Source of the DNA: Acidobacteriota bacterium
GTDB lineage: Bacteria; Acidobacteriota; Vicinamibacteria; Vicinamibacterales; UBA823
NCBI GenBank assembly: GCA_002730735.1
Contig: PCAU01000001.1
Location: 296,361-360,360 of the forward strand
Reading direction: 5' to 3'
DNA: 64,000 nt
This document shows positions 42,448-51,003 of the stretch, piece after piece. Each line of letters starts with the position of its first letter. Position 1 is the stretch's first letter. The position numbers were made by a program, and so were the translations under genes. A model generated the notes under the pieces. That model had not been told where the DNA came from. It saw nothing but the letters and a program-made list of their open reading frames with translations, and did no database searches.

Positions 42448-44231
42448 CGTTCTTAGCGCTGACCTCGTTGCAGGTGGCGTTGCTCTGTGGTCTAACGGCT
42501 GCCACCGTGATCGTATTGTTCTTCCTGAAGCTCAGGCATCCACGGGTCGCTGTGGCGTCATTGCTATTGTGGGAGAGGGTCCTTCAGGACAGGCAGCATC
42601 GCTCACTGCTTGAACGTCTGAGACGCTTGCTCTCGCTGTTGCTGGCGCTGACCATCGCGTTACTCATTGCTCTAGCGCTCGGTCGGCCCGAGGCGGGTGC
42701 AATCACCGGAGCACCGCGCGAGGCTGTAATCGTATTGGATACGTCAATCACAATGGCCGCTCGAACCGCTGACAACCAGTCTCGCTGGGACCATGCTCGT
42801 GATGCAGCAACACGACTGATCGAGAGTGCCGGTGGGAACGACCGTTTCCTGTTGGCCGATACGTCCGGCCGGGTGGCAACGGCGATGACCGCTGACAGGG
42901 TGCAGCTCGGTGCCGCGCTTGAACGAATGACGCCGTTAGCCATCAGGCCCGTCTTTCCTCAGGTGGACGTGTCAGGTCGTGAAGTGATCGTTGTCTCCGA
43001 CGGAATCGCTACACTTGATTTACCGCGGACAGCCCGTGTGTTGTCTGTCTTTGAGCCAGCTGACAATGTAGCGATCGCCGACTTCACGGTGGTCGCGCGT
43101 GCCGGTGAGCGCGAGGGCTATGATGGGCGGTTTGTTATTGCGAATCACTCTCTGGAATCGAAGTTCATCCGTCTGACGATTGAGGATAGTAGCGAAGTAG
43201 GCTTCATCGAGAATGTTACGGTCAACGGACGAGATACGATTATGCGCACGGTTGCGTTGAGCGGAAATCCGGTGGGTGTAATCCGCGCCAGAGTCACGAC
43301 TGATGAGGATGTGCTTTCTGTCGACGATGAAGCGATTGATTACCTTCCACCACTGCGAGATACAACCGTTGCCTTGGTTACCGCGGGTAATGAATTTCTC
43401 GAAACGCTACTCGGACTTGATGGGCGAGTCGATCTTCGTGTGATCAGCCCTGATGTTTACAACGGTAACGAGGCGGTCGACCTCTACGTCTTTGACGAAT
43501 TCGCGCCAAGTATCCAGCCGAGGCACCCTGCTTTGTTGTTTCGCCCGCCTGGACGGCCGTGGCTAGCTGCATCCGACCTTACGCCGCCGCTTCGTGCGTC
43601 GGCGATAGAGGTGACGAATTGGGATGAAGCCCATCCAATTTTGGAACATGTCTCCATGCTTGATGTGCGGATTACCGACGCACGACACCTCGAATTCGCT
43701 TCGACCTCTCCAACCACTCGGATTCTGGCGTCGGGTGGCCAGACACCTCTGGTTGTTGTCAACTCGGCTGTGCCAAAGTGGGTTGCGGTCAACTTTGCAC
43801 TCGACGATTCGGACTTCCCAATGCATCCAAGTTTCCCGATTTTTATGCAGAATGTGTTGACTTGGTTTATGGGGGACAGGCTACCACTTCGGCGATCGGT
43901 CGGTACAGTGGATGTGCCGCTATCAGATGCGACGGTCGCGACAATCAACGGAGTGGATCTCACGACCTGGTCAAGGCTTGATAGCACGTCATTTGAGGCA
44001 CCTGTGCCTGGACTCTACGTGGCGTCAGCCGGCGCAGCCCGCACTTACGTGGCGGTGAATTTACCGGCAGGCCTTTCAGACGTCAACGGTGTCACTCTAA
44101 CGGGCCGAGAAAATATCGCTTGGGAGACCGGGTGGAGGCTATCAGGTGAACTGTGGAAGTATCTACTCGGCCTTGCCTTGGTTCTGGTCGTTTTTGAGTG
44201 GTGGACTTACCATCGACGAATCACCGTGTGA
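42444..44231 (+). CDS. BatA-like membrane protein with VWA-type domain
   Basis: 595 residues. The N-terminus has the aerotolerance-regulator pair of helices (TAATVIVLFFLKLRHPRVAVAS and LLSLLLALTIALLIALAL), then a VWA-type domain with VIVLDTSITMAA (about 97-108) and VVSDGIA later. The middle third is beta-rich; a final helix (YLLGLALVLVVFEWW) anchors the C-terminus. GTG start overlaps the DUF58 stop. Cell-envelope function is inferred from topology. Confidence 0.85.
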   Translation: MTFLALTSLQVALLCGLTAATVIVLFFLKLRHPRVAVASLLLWERVLQDRQHRSLLERLRRLLSLLLALTIALLIALALGRPEAGAITGAPREAVIVLDTSITMAARTADNQSRWDHARDAATRLIESAGGNDRFLLADTSGRVATAMTADRVQLGAALERMTPLAIRPVFPQVDVSGREVIVVSDGIATLDLPRTARVLSVFEPADNVAIADFTVVARAGEREGYDGRFVIANHSLESKFIRLTIEDSSEVGFIENVTVNGRDTIMRTVALSGNPVGVIRARVTTDEDVLSVDDEAIDYLPPLRDTTVALVTAGNEFLETLLGLDGRVDLRVISPDVYNGNEAVDLYVFDEFAPSIQPRHPALLFRPPGRPWLAASDLTPPLRASAIEVTNWDEAHPILEHVSMLDVRITDARHLEFASTSPTTRILASGGQTPLVVVNSAVPKWVAVNFALDDSDFPMHPSFPIFMQNVLTWFMGDRLPLRRSVGTVDVPLSDATVATINGVDLTTWSRLDSTSFEAPVPGLYVASAGAARTYVAVNLPAGLSDVNGVTLTGRENIAWETGWRLSGELWKYLLGLALVLVVFEWWTYHRRITV

Positions 44232-44274
44232 TACTGCTTGGATGAGCTCCGTTAGCCTGAACACTGAGTGAATC

Positions 44275-46842
44275 ATGAATATTGCCGTCGAGTATTACTG
44301 GCCGATCGTTCTATTGGTGCTAATACCAACAGTCTGGTGGGTCCAGCGGCGATCGTTCACTGGATTCACAGCGCACCAACGGGCTCTGCAGACGGTTGTG
44401 CGCTCAACCGTATTACTGTTACTTATTTTTGCTCTGATGCAACCGACATGGGAACGTTCCGGGCGTTGGCTATCGGTGGTCTATTTACTTGATCAGTCGG
44501 CCAGTGTATCCCCAGCATCAGCTGTAACGGCCTCGCAGTGGATCTCGGCGTCGACCCTTGAGGGCCAGCCCGATCACTGGCAGGCTATGACCTTCGGTGC
44601 CTCGACAGTTGCCTTTGACGATCTGGAAGCCGTTGAAGTGGCGATCAGTGGGCAAGCTGATTCCCCGTTATCGTCATTGTCGGATGATGCAGGGAGCACG
44701 AATCTTGAGTTGGCAGTGCGCGAGGCAGCACGAGTATTTGCGCCGAACCAAGTCAAACGCCTCGTCTTGATGACTGACGGGCACGAGACGAGCGGGAGTC
44801 TCATTGAGGCCGTGGGATTGCTTCAACAGCAAGGGATCGCTGTTTACACGATGCCACTGGACCCGAGAGACCTCGGTGATGGCTGGGTTGACGACGTGCG
44901 AATGCCCGACGTAGTGACCATCGATGAGCCGTTCGCCATCACTGTACGCGTCCTGGGACAGACCGATACGCCAGCGGTGGTCGAGGTCCTACACGACAAC
45001 TCGGTGCTTGACGCCAAATCGATCCAACTCTCCTCAGAGCCACAGGAAATGACACTTAAGGGAAACCTCACTGAGGTCGGGTCAGCCGAGCTCGTCGTTC
45101 GTCTCCGTGCTGTTGAGGACGTAATGGCGCAAAACAACCAGCTCCGCCGATCGGTTGTTACCACTGACCGACCAAAGGTGCTCTATGTTGAAGGCCACGC
45201 TGAGAGTCAGCACTTTCTAACGAGAGCACTTGAAGCAGGAGGCCTGTCGGTCGACACAGCAACGGCGATGTCTTTGCCAGGCGATGCGGCGAGTCTAGAA
45301 CCTTACGCGGCGGTGATTTTTAGTGACGTTGCTGCCGATGCCCTCGGCAGGGTGCAGATGGAGGCACTGTCAGGCTACGTGAGCGATTTCGGCGGCGGTT
45401 TCATTATGGCTGGCGGTGATGCGATGTATGGAGAGGAAGGGTACGCCGATAGTGTGCTCGAAGCTTTGCTGCCGATCACGTTCACCGTAAAGGAGCGACC
45501 GGAAGAATTCGCACTTATTATCGTGCTCGACAAGTCGTGGAGCATGGTGGGCGAGAAAATTGAGTTATCGAAGGAAGCCTCGAAAGCTGCAGTTGACGTG
45601 CTCGCCGATCACCATGAGATTGGGGTCGTGGCGTTCAACAACAGTCTTGACTGGCCTGTTCTACTCCAGCGCGCTTCGAACCGCGAGTGGATTAAGGACA
45701 GAATCAGTACGATTATGCCGAGTGGGCACACCAATGTGTATCCCGCGCTTGAGGAAGCCTTTCTCGGACTTGAAGGGAGCGAGAGTCGTCTGAAGCACGT
45801 CATTCTGTTGTCGGATGGTCGGACATATCCTGACGATTATGAAGGGCTCGTCACGAAGATGGCCGAGGCGGAGATAACTGTTTCAACGGTTGCGATGGGG
45901 CAGGAGGCAGACCGCGAATTGCTCGCTAACATTGCAGACTGGGGAGAGGGACGTGGCTATGTCGTGGAGGATGTGGGGGAGGTACCACAAATCTTCGCGC
46001 AGGAAACACGGCGCGCCGCAAGACCAACACTAGTCGAGGTGCCGTTTAGTCCGATTGTGGAGAAGTCGGTTGAAATGTTCAAGGGGATTGACTTCGCTTC
46101 TTCCCCACCCCTGCAGGGTTACCTTAGTACAAGGTTGAAGGAGACGTCTGAGGCGCTGCTTATATCGGAGGAGGACGATCCAATTCTGGCGCGATGGCAG
46201 TTTGGGCTCGGGCGAGCAGTTGCCTTCACCTCCGACGTTAAAAACCGGTGGGCGACCGAGTGGTTGGAGTGGCCGGGTTATGGCAAGTTCTGGACGCAGC
46301 TTGTAAGACAAACGATGCGCGGCTCGGACGATCGCTTCAGGGCACTCACGGTAAAACGCGAAGCGGACCGGGCACACATCACCGTCGACATTCCGCCCGC
46401 TGCTGGGGATGTGACCGCCCCGCCGACGGTTCGGTGGACTGTCGGCAACGGCATGACAACGACTATTAGGACTGAGCGCGTTAGCTCAGCATCTTATGCA
46501 GCTAGTGTCACGCTCGGGCCTGAGGACGACCAAACTTTTCAAACCGAACTACCCGATGGTTCAGAAGTTGCTCGATCGCTCCTCTATTCGTATCCGGCTG
46601 AGTATCAGTTCCGGCCGGCCAACGTCGAACTGCTTCAAGCCATTGCCCACGACACGGGTGGCGTGTTCGCACCGTCGCTGGAACAAATCTTTGAAGATGA
46701 TGGGGTTCGTACGGTTCGGCCGATTGCCCTTTGGCCCTTTTTGGTGGCTTTGGCCTTGGCGCTCTACTTGCTCGACTTGCTCCTTAGGCGGATTAGACTG
46801 TTTGAGGCGAGTGCCGATCTCGCATCACCCTTCCAGTCCTGA
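44275..46842 (+). CDS. Large membrane protein with two VWA domains and a glutamine amidotransferase-like domain
   Basis: 855 residues. N-terminal helices (YWPIVLLVLIPTVWWV, VLLLLIFALMQPTW) are followed by a VWA-like domain with YLLDQSASVS (about 71-80), a GATase-I-like segment (KVLYVEGHAESQHFLTRALEA ... GGGFIMAGGDAMYG, about 300-385), and a second VWA domain with full MIDAS VLDKSWSM (about 420) and SDGRTYPDD. A C-terminal helix (FLVALALALYLLDLLLRRI) closes it. The architecture matches the large VWA/GATase-like proteins at the end of MoxR operons. Confidence 0.87.
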   Translation: MNIAVEYYWPIVLLVLIPTVWWVQRRSFTGFTAHQRALQTVVRSTVLLLLIFALMQPTWERSGRWLSVVYLLDQSASVSPASAVTASQWISASTLEGQPDHWQAMTFGASTVAFDDLEAVEVAISGQADSPLSSLSDDAGSTNLELAVREAARVFAPNQVKRLVLMTDGHETSGSLIEAVGLLQQQGIAVYTMPLDPRDLGDGWVDDVRMPDVVTIDEPFAITVRVLGQTDTPAVVEVLHDNSVLDAKSIQLSSEPQEMTLKGNLTEVGSAELVVRLRAVEDVMAQNNQLRRSVVTTDRPKVLYVEGHAESQHFLTRALEAGGLSVDTATAMSLPGDAASLEPYAAVIFSDVAADALGRVQMEALSGYVSDFGGGFIMAGGDAMYGEEGYADSVLEALLPITFTVKERPEEFALIIVLDKSWSMVGEKIELSKEASKAAVDVLADHHEIGVVAFNNSLDWPVLLQRASNREWIKDRISTIMPSGHTNVYPALEEAFLGLEGSESRLKHVILLSDGRTYPDDYEGLVTKMAEAEITVSTVAMGQEADRELLANIADWGEGRGYVVEDVGEVPQIFAQETRRAARPTLVEVPFSPIVEKSVEMFKGIDFASSPPLQGYLSTRLKETSEALLISEEDDPILARWQFGLGRAVAFTSDVKNRWATEWLEWPGYGKFWTQLVRQTMRGSDDRFRALTVKREADRAHITVDIPPAAGDVTAPPTVRWTVGNGMTTTIRTERVSSASYAASVTLGPEDDQTFQTELPDGSEVARSLLYSYPAEYQFRPANVELLQAIAHDTGGVFAPSLEQIFEDDGVRTVRPIALWPFLVALALALYLLDLLLRRIRLFEASADLASPFQS

Positions 46843-47152
46843 CAAGCTACCGAGGTCTCTTGTGGGCCCACGGCAACGAGACGTTTGGGGGACGACCTAC
46901 TTCCCACCGGAAAATAGGCGAAAACGTTACATTTTCTCCTGTGGAGGCGCCGGTCCCTCGCTTTGTGCCTGTTGAACCAAGAAATCCTTGACCTTATTGC
47001 CTTTTTTCTAGACTCCTGCTCGTAGTATGATGCGTCCCGTGACCGGCTCGGGGGATTGATGCTGAGCCCTCGAAGCGAAGGGTTTCCTCGCCTACAGCGA
47101 GGTGGGAGTTTGTGTTGTTCGGTGTTGAACGTCCAGAGAGGTGATCGCACCT
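46843..47152. other. Promoter and leader region of the molybdenum-hydroxylase-type operon
   Basis: No gene is supported here. TTGACC at 46988-46993, TAGACT at 47009 and TATGAT at 47026-47031 are possible promoter elements, none at good spacing. A T tract precedes them. A short inverted repeat CCTCGCC...GGCGAGG-like (CCTCG/CGAGG around 47088-47102) and a GAGAGGTGAT ribosome site lie in the leader of roughly 110 nt. I cannot assign it to a known riboswitch class. Confidence 0.35.
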
Positions 47153-47785
47153 ATGGCTGATATCGAGATCACTGAAGCAATTGATTCGGGAGTTTCGCGG
47201 CGAAACTTCATTAAGGGCGTCATTGCGGCGGGTGCCGCCGTGGGCTCGGCGAACTACATGTTCCGGGGCGTTGGTGCCGTCTTCGCTCAGCCGACCTCAC
47301 CAGGTGCGGTTGAGCGCCTGATTACACTAACCGTCAACGGACAGCAGCGCCGCGTAGACGTTATGAAGCAAGAAACGCTGGCTATGACGCTCCGTTATAA
47401 GCTTGGTCTGACTGGAACAAAACTTGGCTGCGACCGTTCCGAGTGTGGAGCCTGCACGGTTTTGATAGATGAAGTCCCTCACTATTCGTGCTCGATCCTG
47501 ACACAGAGCGTGCGTGGCCGTGATGTCAGGACGATTGAAGGGCTGGCTAACGAAGATGGCTCGTTACATCCAGTGCAGCAGGCTGTAGTTGACGAGCAGG
47601 GTTTCCAGTGCGCGTTCTGTATGACCGGGTTCGTTATGAGCGCAGTTGGTTATCTGCAGAAGAATGAGAATCCGACGCGCGCCGAGTTGGCGCACGGGCT
47701 CTCAGGTAATCTGTGTCGTTGCGCTGACTACGACAAAATCTTGACCACGATGGAGCGGGCTGCCGAGAACATGCGGCAGGCGTAA
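47153..47785 (+). CDS. Tat-exported (2Fe-2S) subunit of a molybdenum hydroxylase
   Basis: 210 residues. The N-terminus has the twin-arginine signal SRRNFIKGVIAAGAAVG. Then comes the xanthine dehydrogenase/CoxS small subunit: plant-type cluster motif CDRSECGACTVL and the second cluster motif CAFCMTGF ... GNLCRCADY, carrying eight cluster cysteines in all. It passes electrons from the Moco site to FAD. A Tat signal means the complex works in the periplasm, as in PaoABC. The FAD subunit, a cytochrome b and a helical protein follow. No gene for the molybdopterin subunit is seen next to it. Confidence 0.92.
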   Translation: MADIEITEAIDSGVSRRNFIKGVIAAGAAVGSANYMFRGVGAVFAQPTSPGAVERLITLTVNGQQRRVDVMKQETLAMTLRYKLGLTGTKLGCDRSECGACTVLIDEVPHYSCSILTQSVRGRDVRTIEGLANEDGSLHPVQQAVVDEQGFQCAFCMTGFVMSAVGYLQKNENPTRAELAHGLSGNLCRCADYDKILTTMERAAENMRQA

Positions 47786-47851
47786 GCAGGGCCGCCGGCC
47801 CGGGGTAGGCCGCTGCGGTGCGCGCGCATTATTTAGGAGGAGGTAATCATC

Positions 47852-48850
47852 ATGGCCGTGATTCGCGACATGATGCCCGTGTTTGAACTGTTCCAGCCGG
47901 CTAGTGTGGAAGATGCCACGGCGCTGCTCAGGGAGCATGGTGACCAGGCTTGGGTGATGGCTGGGGGTCTAGACTCGTTCGACTGGTTTAAGGACCGCGT
48001 GAAGCGGCCTTCCGTTGTCGTTGATCTTGGCGGTATCGAAACGCTTAAAGGAATTACGGCTACGGCTAATGGCTTAGAAATTGGCGCAATGACGCCACTG
48101 ACAGAGGTTGTTGAACACCCGGAGGTCCGAGAACGCTACGGTCTTCTAAGTGAGGCAGCTTCACTCGTCGCGTCACCGCAGATCCGGAATCAGGGAACGA
48201 TTGGTGGTAACAACACTCAGGACACGAGGTGCTGGTACTACCGGGATGGGTGGACATGTTATCGGGCTGGCGGCAACATCTGTTATGCCGACACGCCGAC
48301 GTCGATGAACCGGGAGCACGCCATCTTTGGTGCCGACCGCTGTGTTGCTGTGAATCCGTCTGACACCGCGCCGGCGCTCATCGCGCTTGACGCGAAGATG
48401 GTGTTCCAGACTGCCGATAGTGAGCGCGTTGTTGATGCGGAGGACTATTTCATTGGGCCGAGTATTGACATCATGCGCATGACCGTCCTCCAGCCTGGTG
48501 AACTCTTGACGAAAATTCGCATTCCGTCGACTTGGGCTGGTGCGCAGTTTTACTTTGAGAAGGTGCGTGACCGCGAGGTTTGGGATTTCCCGTTGGTCAA
48601 CGTTGCGTCGGCTGTGCGGGTGAGTGGGAGTACGATTGATGATGCGCGAGTAGCAGTCAACGGTACGGCACCGTATCCAATGCGGCTGGTTGCGGTGGAG
48701 GATGCGGTCCGCGGTGCTTCTCAGAGCGAAGCGACAGCTGAACTCGCAGGCGAAGTGGCCGTTCGTGGCGCGCGGCCCCTACGGCAGAACGCATACAAGG
48801 TTCCGCTTATGAGGAATCTGGTGAAGCGCTCGATTCGTGGAGAGGCGTAG
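47852..48850 (+). CDS. FAD-binding subunit of a molybdenum hydroxylase (CoxM/PaoB-like)
   Basis: 332 residues. VMAGGLDSFDWF and IRNQGTIGGNN are the FAD-binding blocks; a four-cysteine loop (RCWYYRD, TCYRAG, NICYAD, DRCVAV, about residues 126-170) resembles the extra 4Fe-4S cluster of PaoB and 4-hydroxybenzoyl-CoA reductase beta. No own signal peptide is present, so it would be exported with the 2Fe-2S subunit. A strong AGGAGGAGG ribosome site is 9 nt upstream. The next gene starts right after the stop. Confidence 0.9.
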   Translation: MAVIRDMMPVFELFQPASVEDATALLREHGDQAWVMAGGLDSFDWFKDRVKRPSVVVDLGGIETLKGITATANGLEIGAMTPLTEVVEHPEVRERYGLLSEAASLVASPQIRNQGTIGGNNTQDTRCWYYRDGWTCYRAGGNICYADTPTSMNREHAIFGADRCVAVNPSDTAPALIALDAKMVFQTADSERVVDAEDYFIGPSIDIMRMTVLQPGELLTKIRIPSTWAGAQFYFEKVRDREVWDFPLVNVASAVRVSGSTIDDARVAVNGTAPYPMRLVAVEDAVRGASQSEATAELAGEVAVRGARPLRQNAYKVPLMRNLVKRSIRGEA

Positions 48851-49681
48851 ATGAACTTTCTGACGTGGGGCACTGATCCATGGGGCCAGGAGGTCCTGAT
48901 ACGCATTTCGTGGGATTTACTGTACCTGGCATCTTTCCTGGGTGTGCTTTTTGTCGTCGGACACGCTGTGTGGATTGCGTTCTTCGTCAAGGAGGACGGT
49001 GCGCCGGTTGACGACGCCTCGGTGGCACACCTGCCAAAGAGAGTGGCGCGGCATTCGTTCGCGTCTCGAGCCTTTCACTGGATTATGGCAGTGACGATGC
49101 TGGTCCTGTTGTTCACCGGGTTCCTTCCGGTGATCGGCATCCAGTTTCCGTGGGTCACCATCCACTGGGTCGCCGGTGTGGTGCTCACGCTTTCGATCAT
49201 TTATCACATCATCCACGCGTCATTCTGGCTGGACCTGGGGTCGATGTGGATTGGTCCCAAAGACATCACTGACGCGCTGTGTCGCTTTAAGCGTAGCGTT
49301 GGGCAGGACGCGCCGCCGCCGCGGAAGCACGCGAAATATCCCCTGGAGAACCGGCTCTACCATCAAGTCATCATGCTCACTGGTCTACTCGTGATCATTA
49401 CGGGCCTGCTCATGACCGTCCGCATCGAGACGCCGCTCTGGGCTCGCAACCCCTACCTGTTCGCGGACCAGACGTGGGGCATGATCTATGTGGTGCACGG
49501 GCTGTCATCTGTCTCGCTGGTGACGCTCATCATCGCCCATATCTACTTTGGTATCCGCCCCGAAAAGCGGTGGCTCACGTGGTCGATGATCTTAGGTTGG
49601 ATCGATCGCCGCCACTACAGTGAGCACCACGATCCTGAGCAGTGGGTCGCCCGCCCCGAGGGTGGTCCGGGCAAAGATTAG
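48851..49681 (+). CDS. Di-heme cytochrome b (b561/formate-dehydrogenase gamma type)
   Basis: 276 residues with four core helices plus one N-terminal helix. Paired histidines for hemes: HSFASRAFHWIMAV and TIHWVAGV, HQVIMLTGLLV, VVHGLSSV and IIAHIYFG. This family links periplasmic dehydrogenases to the quinone pool. Start ATG directly follows the FAD subunit stop. A cytochrome b next to a Tat-exported Fe-S/FAD pair implies a membrane-bound periplasmic dehydrogenase. Confidence 0.9.
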   Translation: MNFLTWGTDPWGQEVLIRISWDLLYLASFLGVLFVVGHAVWIAFFVKEDGAPVDDASVAHLPKRVARHSFASRAFHWIMAVTMLVLLFTGFLPVIGIQFPWVTIHWVAGVVLTLSIIYHIIHASFWLDLGSMWIGPKDITDALCRFKRSVGQDAPPPRKHAKYPLENRLYHQVIMLTGLLVIITGLLMTVRIETPLWARNPYLFADQTWGMIYVVHGLSSVSLVTLIIAHIYFGIRPEKRWLTWSMILGWIDRRHYSEHHDPEQWVARPEGGPGKD

Positions 49682-50140
49682 TTGTTTCGGTCTCGAGAAC
49701 AAGCCTTGTCGAAAACGGCGAAAGACGAGTTGCACGAGCGGTGTAACGCCATTGAAGAGAGCTACGAGTACATGTTGGCGTATGCCGCCCAGGGAGTGTC
49801 TGGTGAGTCAGGTTCACAGACCGGCGGACAAATACGCGGCTACTTAACCGGGACCGACACTGCACTCACTGGCCTCGCTGACGTCTTTAGGAGTTTGGTG
49901 GCCGAGACGAAGGTTGAGTCGCCAGATGTTTATGAGGTATTTATCCAGATGCTCGAGCGCGACGCCCAAGACGCTCAGGCCGCAGTGCGACTCGCGCTCG
50001 CGCAGCCTGCGATCAGTTCGCAGCTCGTGGATAATCTGAATGCTTCGATCCACATCCGCACACTACTGACGGATTTGTTCTTGGTCGACGAAATACTGAA
50101 ACAGCGCCTGGCCGAGAGCGATCACTCAAGCGCTTCCTAG
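49682..50140 (+). CDS. Helical protein of unknown function, last gene of the cytochrome b operon
   Basis: 152 residues, mostly predicted helix, acidic, no cysteine motif and no signal peptide. It begins at TTG directly after the cytochrome b stop. I do not recognise it. Blocks such as ERCNAIEESYEYMLAYAAQG and DLFLVDEILKQRL suggest a helical bundle, possibly an assembly or regulatory partner like a chaperone for the dehydrogenase. Cotranscription is clear from spacing; the function is inferred only from position. Confidence 0.6.
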   Translation: MFRSREQALSKTAKDELHERCNAIEESYEYMLAYAAQGVSGESGSQTGGQIRGYLTGTDTALTGLADVFRSLVAETKVESPDVYEVFIQMLERDAQDAQAAVRLALAQPAISSQLVDNLNASIHIRTLLTDLFLVDEILKQRLAESDHSSAS

Positions 50141-50170
50141 CGCCAGTTCTAACGGTCTGCAGTCTTCCTC

Positions 50171-50284
50171 TTAGGGTTCTGTTTTCCAGAAAGCTATACC
50201 GCCTGCCTGCTTGCCGACTTCGACGTCACCGACGCGTTCCCGCGTCTCGATGTCGTAGATTTCAAGTCCACCGGGTCTCGAGCT
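50171..50284 (-). pseudogene. C-terminal remnant of a beta-propeller protein
   Basis: About 38 codons ending in TAA read PGGLEIYDIETRERVGDVEV then GKQAGGIAFWKTEP, the last blade of a YVTN/YncE-like propeller. No continuing frame upstream exists, as the next 400 bp on this strand belong to an unrelated membrane protein. It appears to be a leftover from a larger gene. Confidence 0.5.
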
Positions 50285-50306
50285 TGAGGACCTAACCCCA
50301 GAATCC

Positions 50307-50726
50307 TCAGTTGGTCCCATAGATCTGACGGACACGACCCGATGTTGCAAAGTAGGTCCACCATCCAACCGCGTGCAAGGTGGTGAGGCAAAAGCGAACC
50401 CACTCGTCGCTCGGCGCGAGATTGGATGGCATGAGGGGCAGACTGGCTCGAGCCAACGCGAACACAACTGATGTTGCCAATGAAGCGCGAGCGAGCACAA
50501 TTCCGATGCGATGCCGTCGAACAAGTGCCAAGGCGGCGGCGACGCCCAGCCCGCAGAAAAGAACCCGGACCGCGAGTACCGTTCCAGTGACTGGGTCACC
50601 ATAAGCGAGGCCTCCGATTAATCTGGAGGCTTCGAGGATGAGACCGATTGGTCCTGCGAAGCCGAGAAGCCCGCAAAGTAGCCAAAGCCAGCTGGTGAGT
50701 TTAACCGTTCTTGGGTCGCCAGGCAT
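50307..50726 (-). CDS. Small integral membrane protein of unknown function
   Basis: 139 residues with four predicted helices (WLWLLCGLLGFAGPIGLIL, GTVLAVRVLFCGLGVAAALALV, GIVLARASLATSVVFALA, FCLTTLHAVGWWTYF). No family motif is recognised. GTG 50735 and ATG 50726 are both possible starts; neither has a clear ribosome site. The composition is typical of real membrane genes, with Arg in loops. It stands alone, divergent from metH. Confidence 0.6.
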   Translation of the reverse strand: MPGDPRTVKLTSWLWLLCGLLGFAGPIGLILEASRLIGGLAYGDPVTGTVLAVRVLFCGLGVAAALALVRRHRIGIVLARASLATSVVFALARASLPLMPSNLAPSDEWVRFCLTTLHAVGWWTYFATSGRVRQIYGTN

Positions 50727-51003
50727 ACGGCTCACAACAGGACAAATTACCTGTTTCTCTGAAGTTTCGATTCCGGAATCAGAGGCAGGCGGCCGAATCC
50801 TGCAATAATATATCTATCGTGTCGGCGTCAGGCTGTCCAAAGGAGCGGCTAGGTCAGCCCCCATTTCTGAGGCGATCACTTCACGGTGCCATTTGTTAAC
50901 GGCATCTAGACCACAGGCCTAGGCTTGTATCGGTCTTCGCGCCGGTCACAGGGAAAGGTTGCCTGCGAAAATTCTGCCGCCGAACGACGAAAGAGCGAAC
51001 GGA

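Noticed and set aside
50736..51003. Possible SAH or cobalamin riboswitch before metH
   Set aside because: AGGAGCGGCT at about 50840 recalls part of the SAH riboswitch, but the rest of the conserved core and pairing is not visible; no B12-box either.
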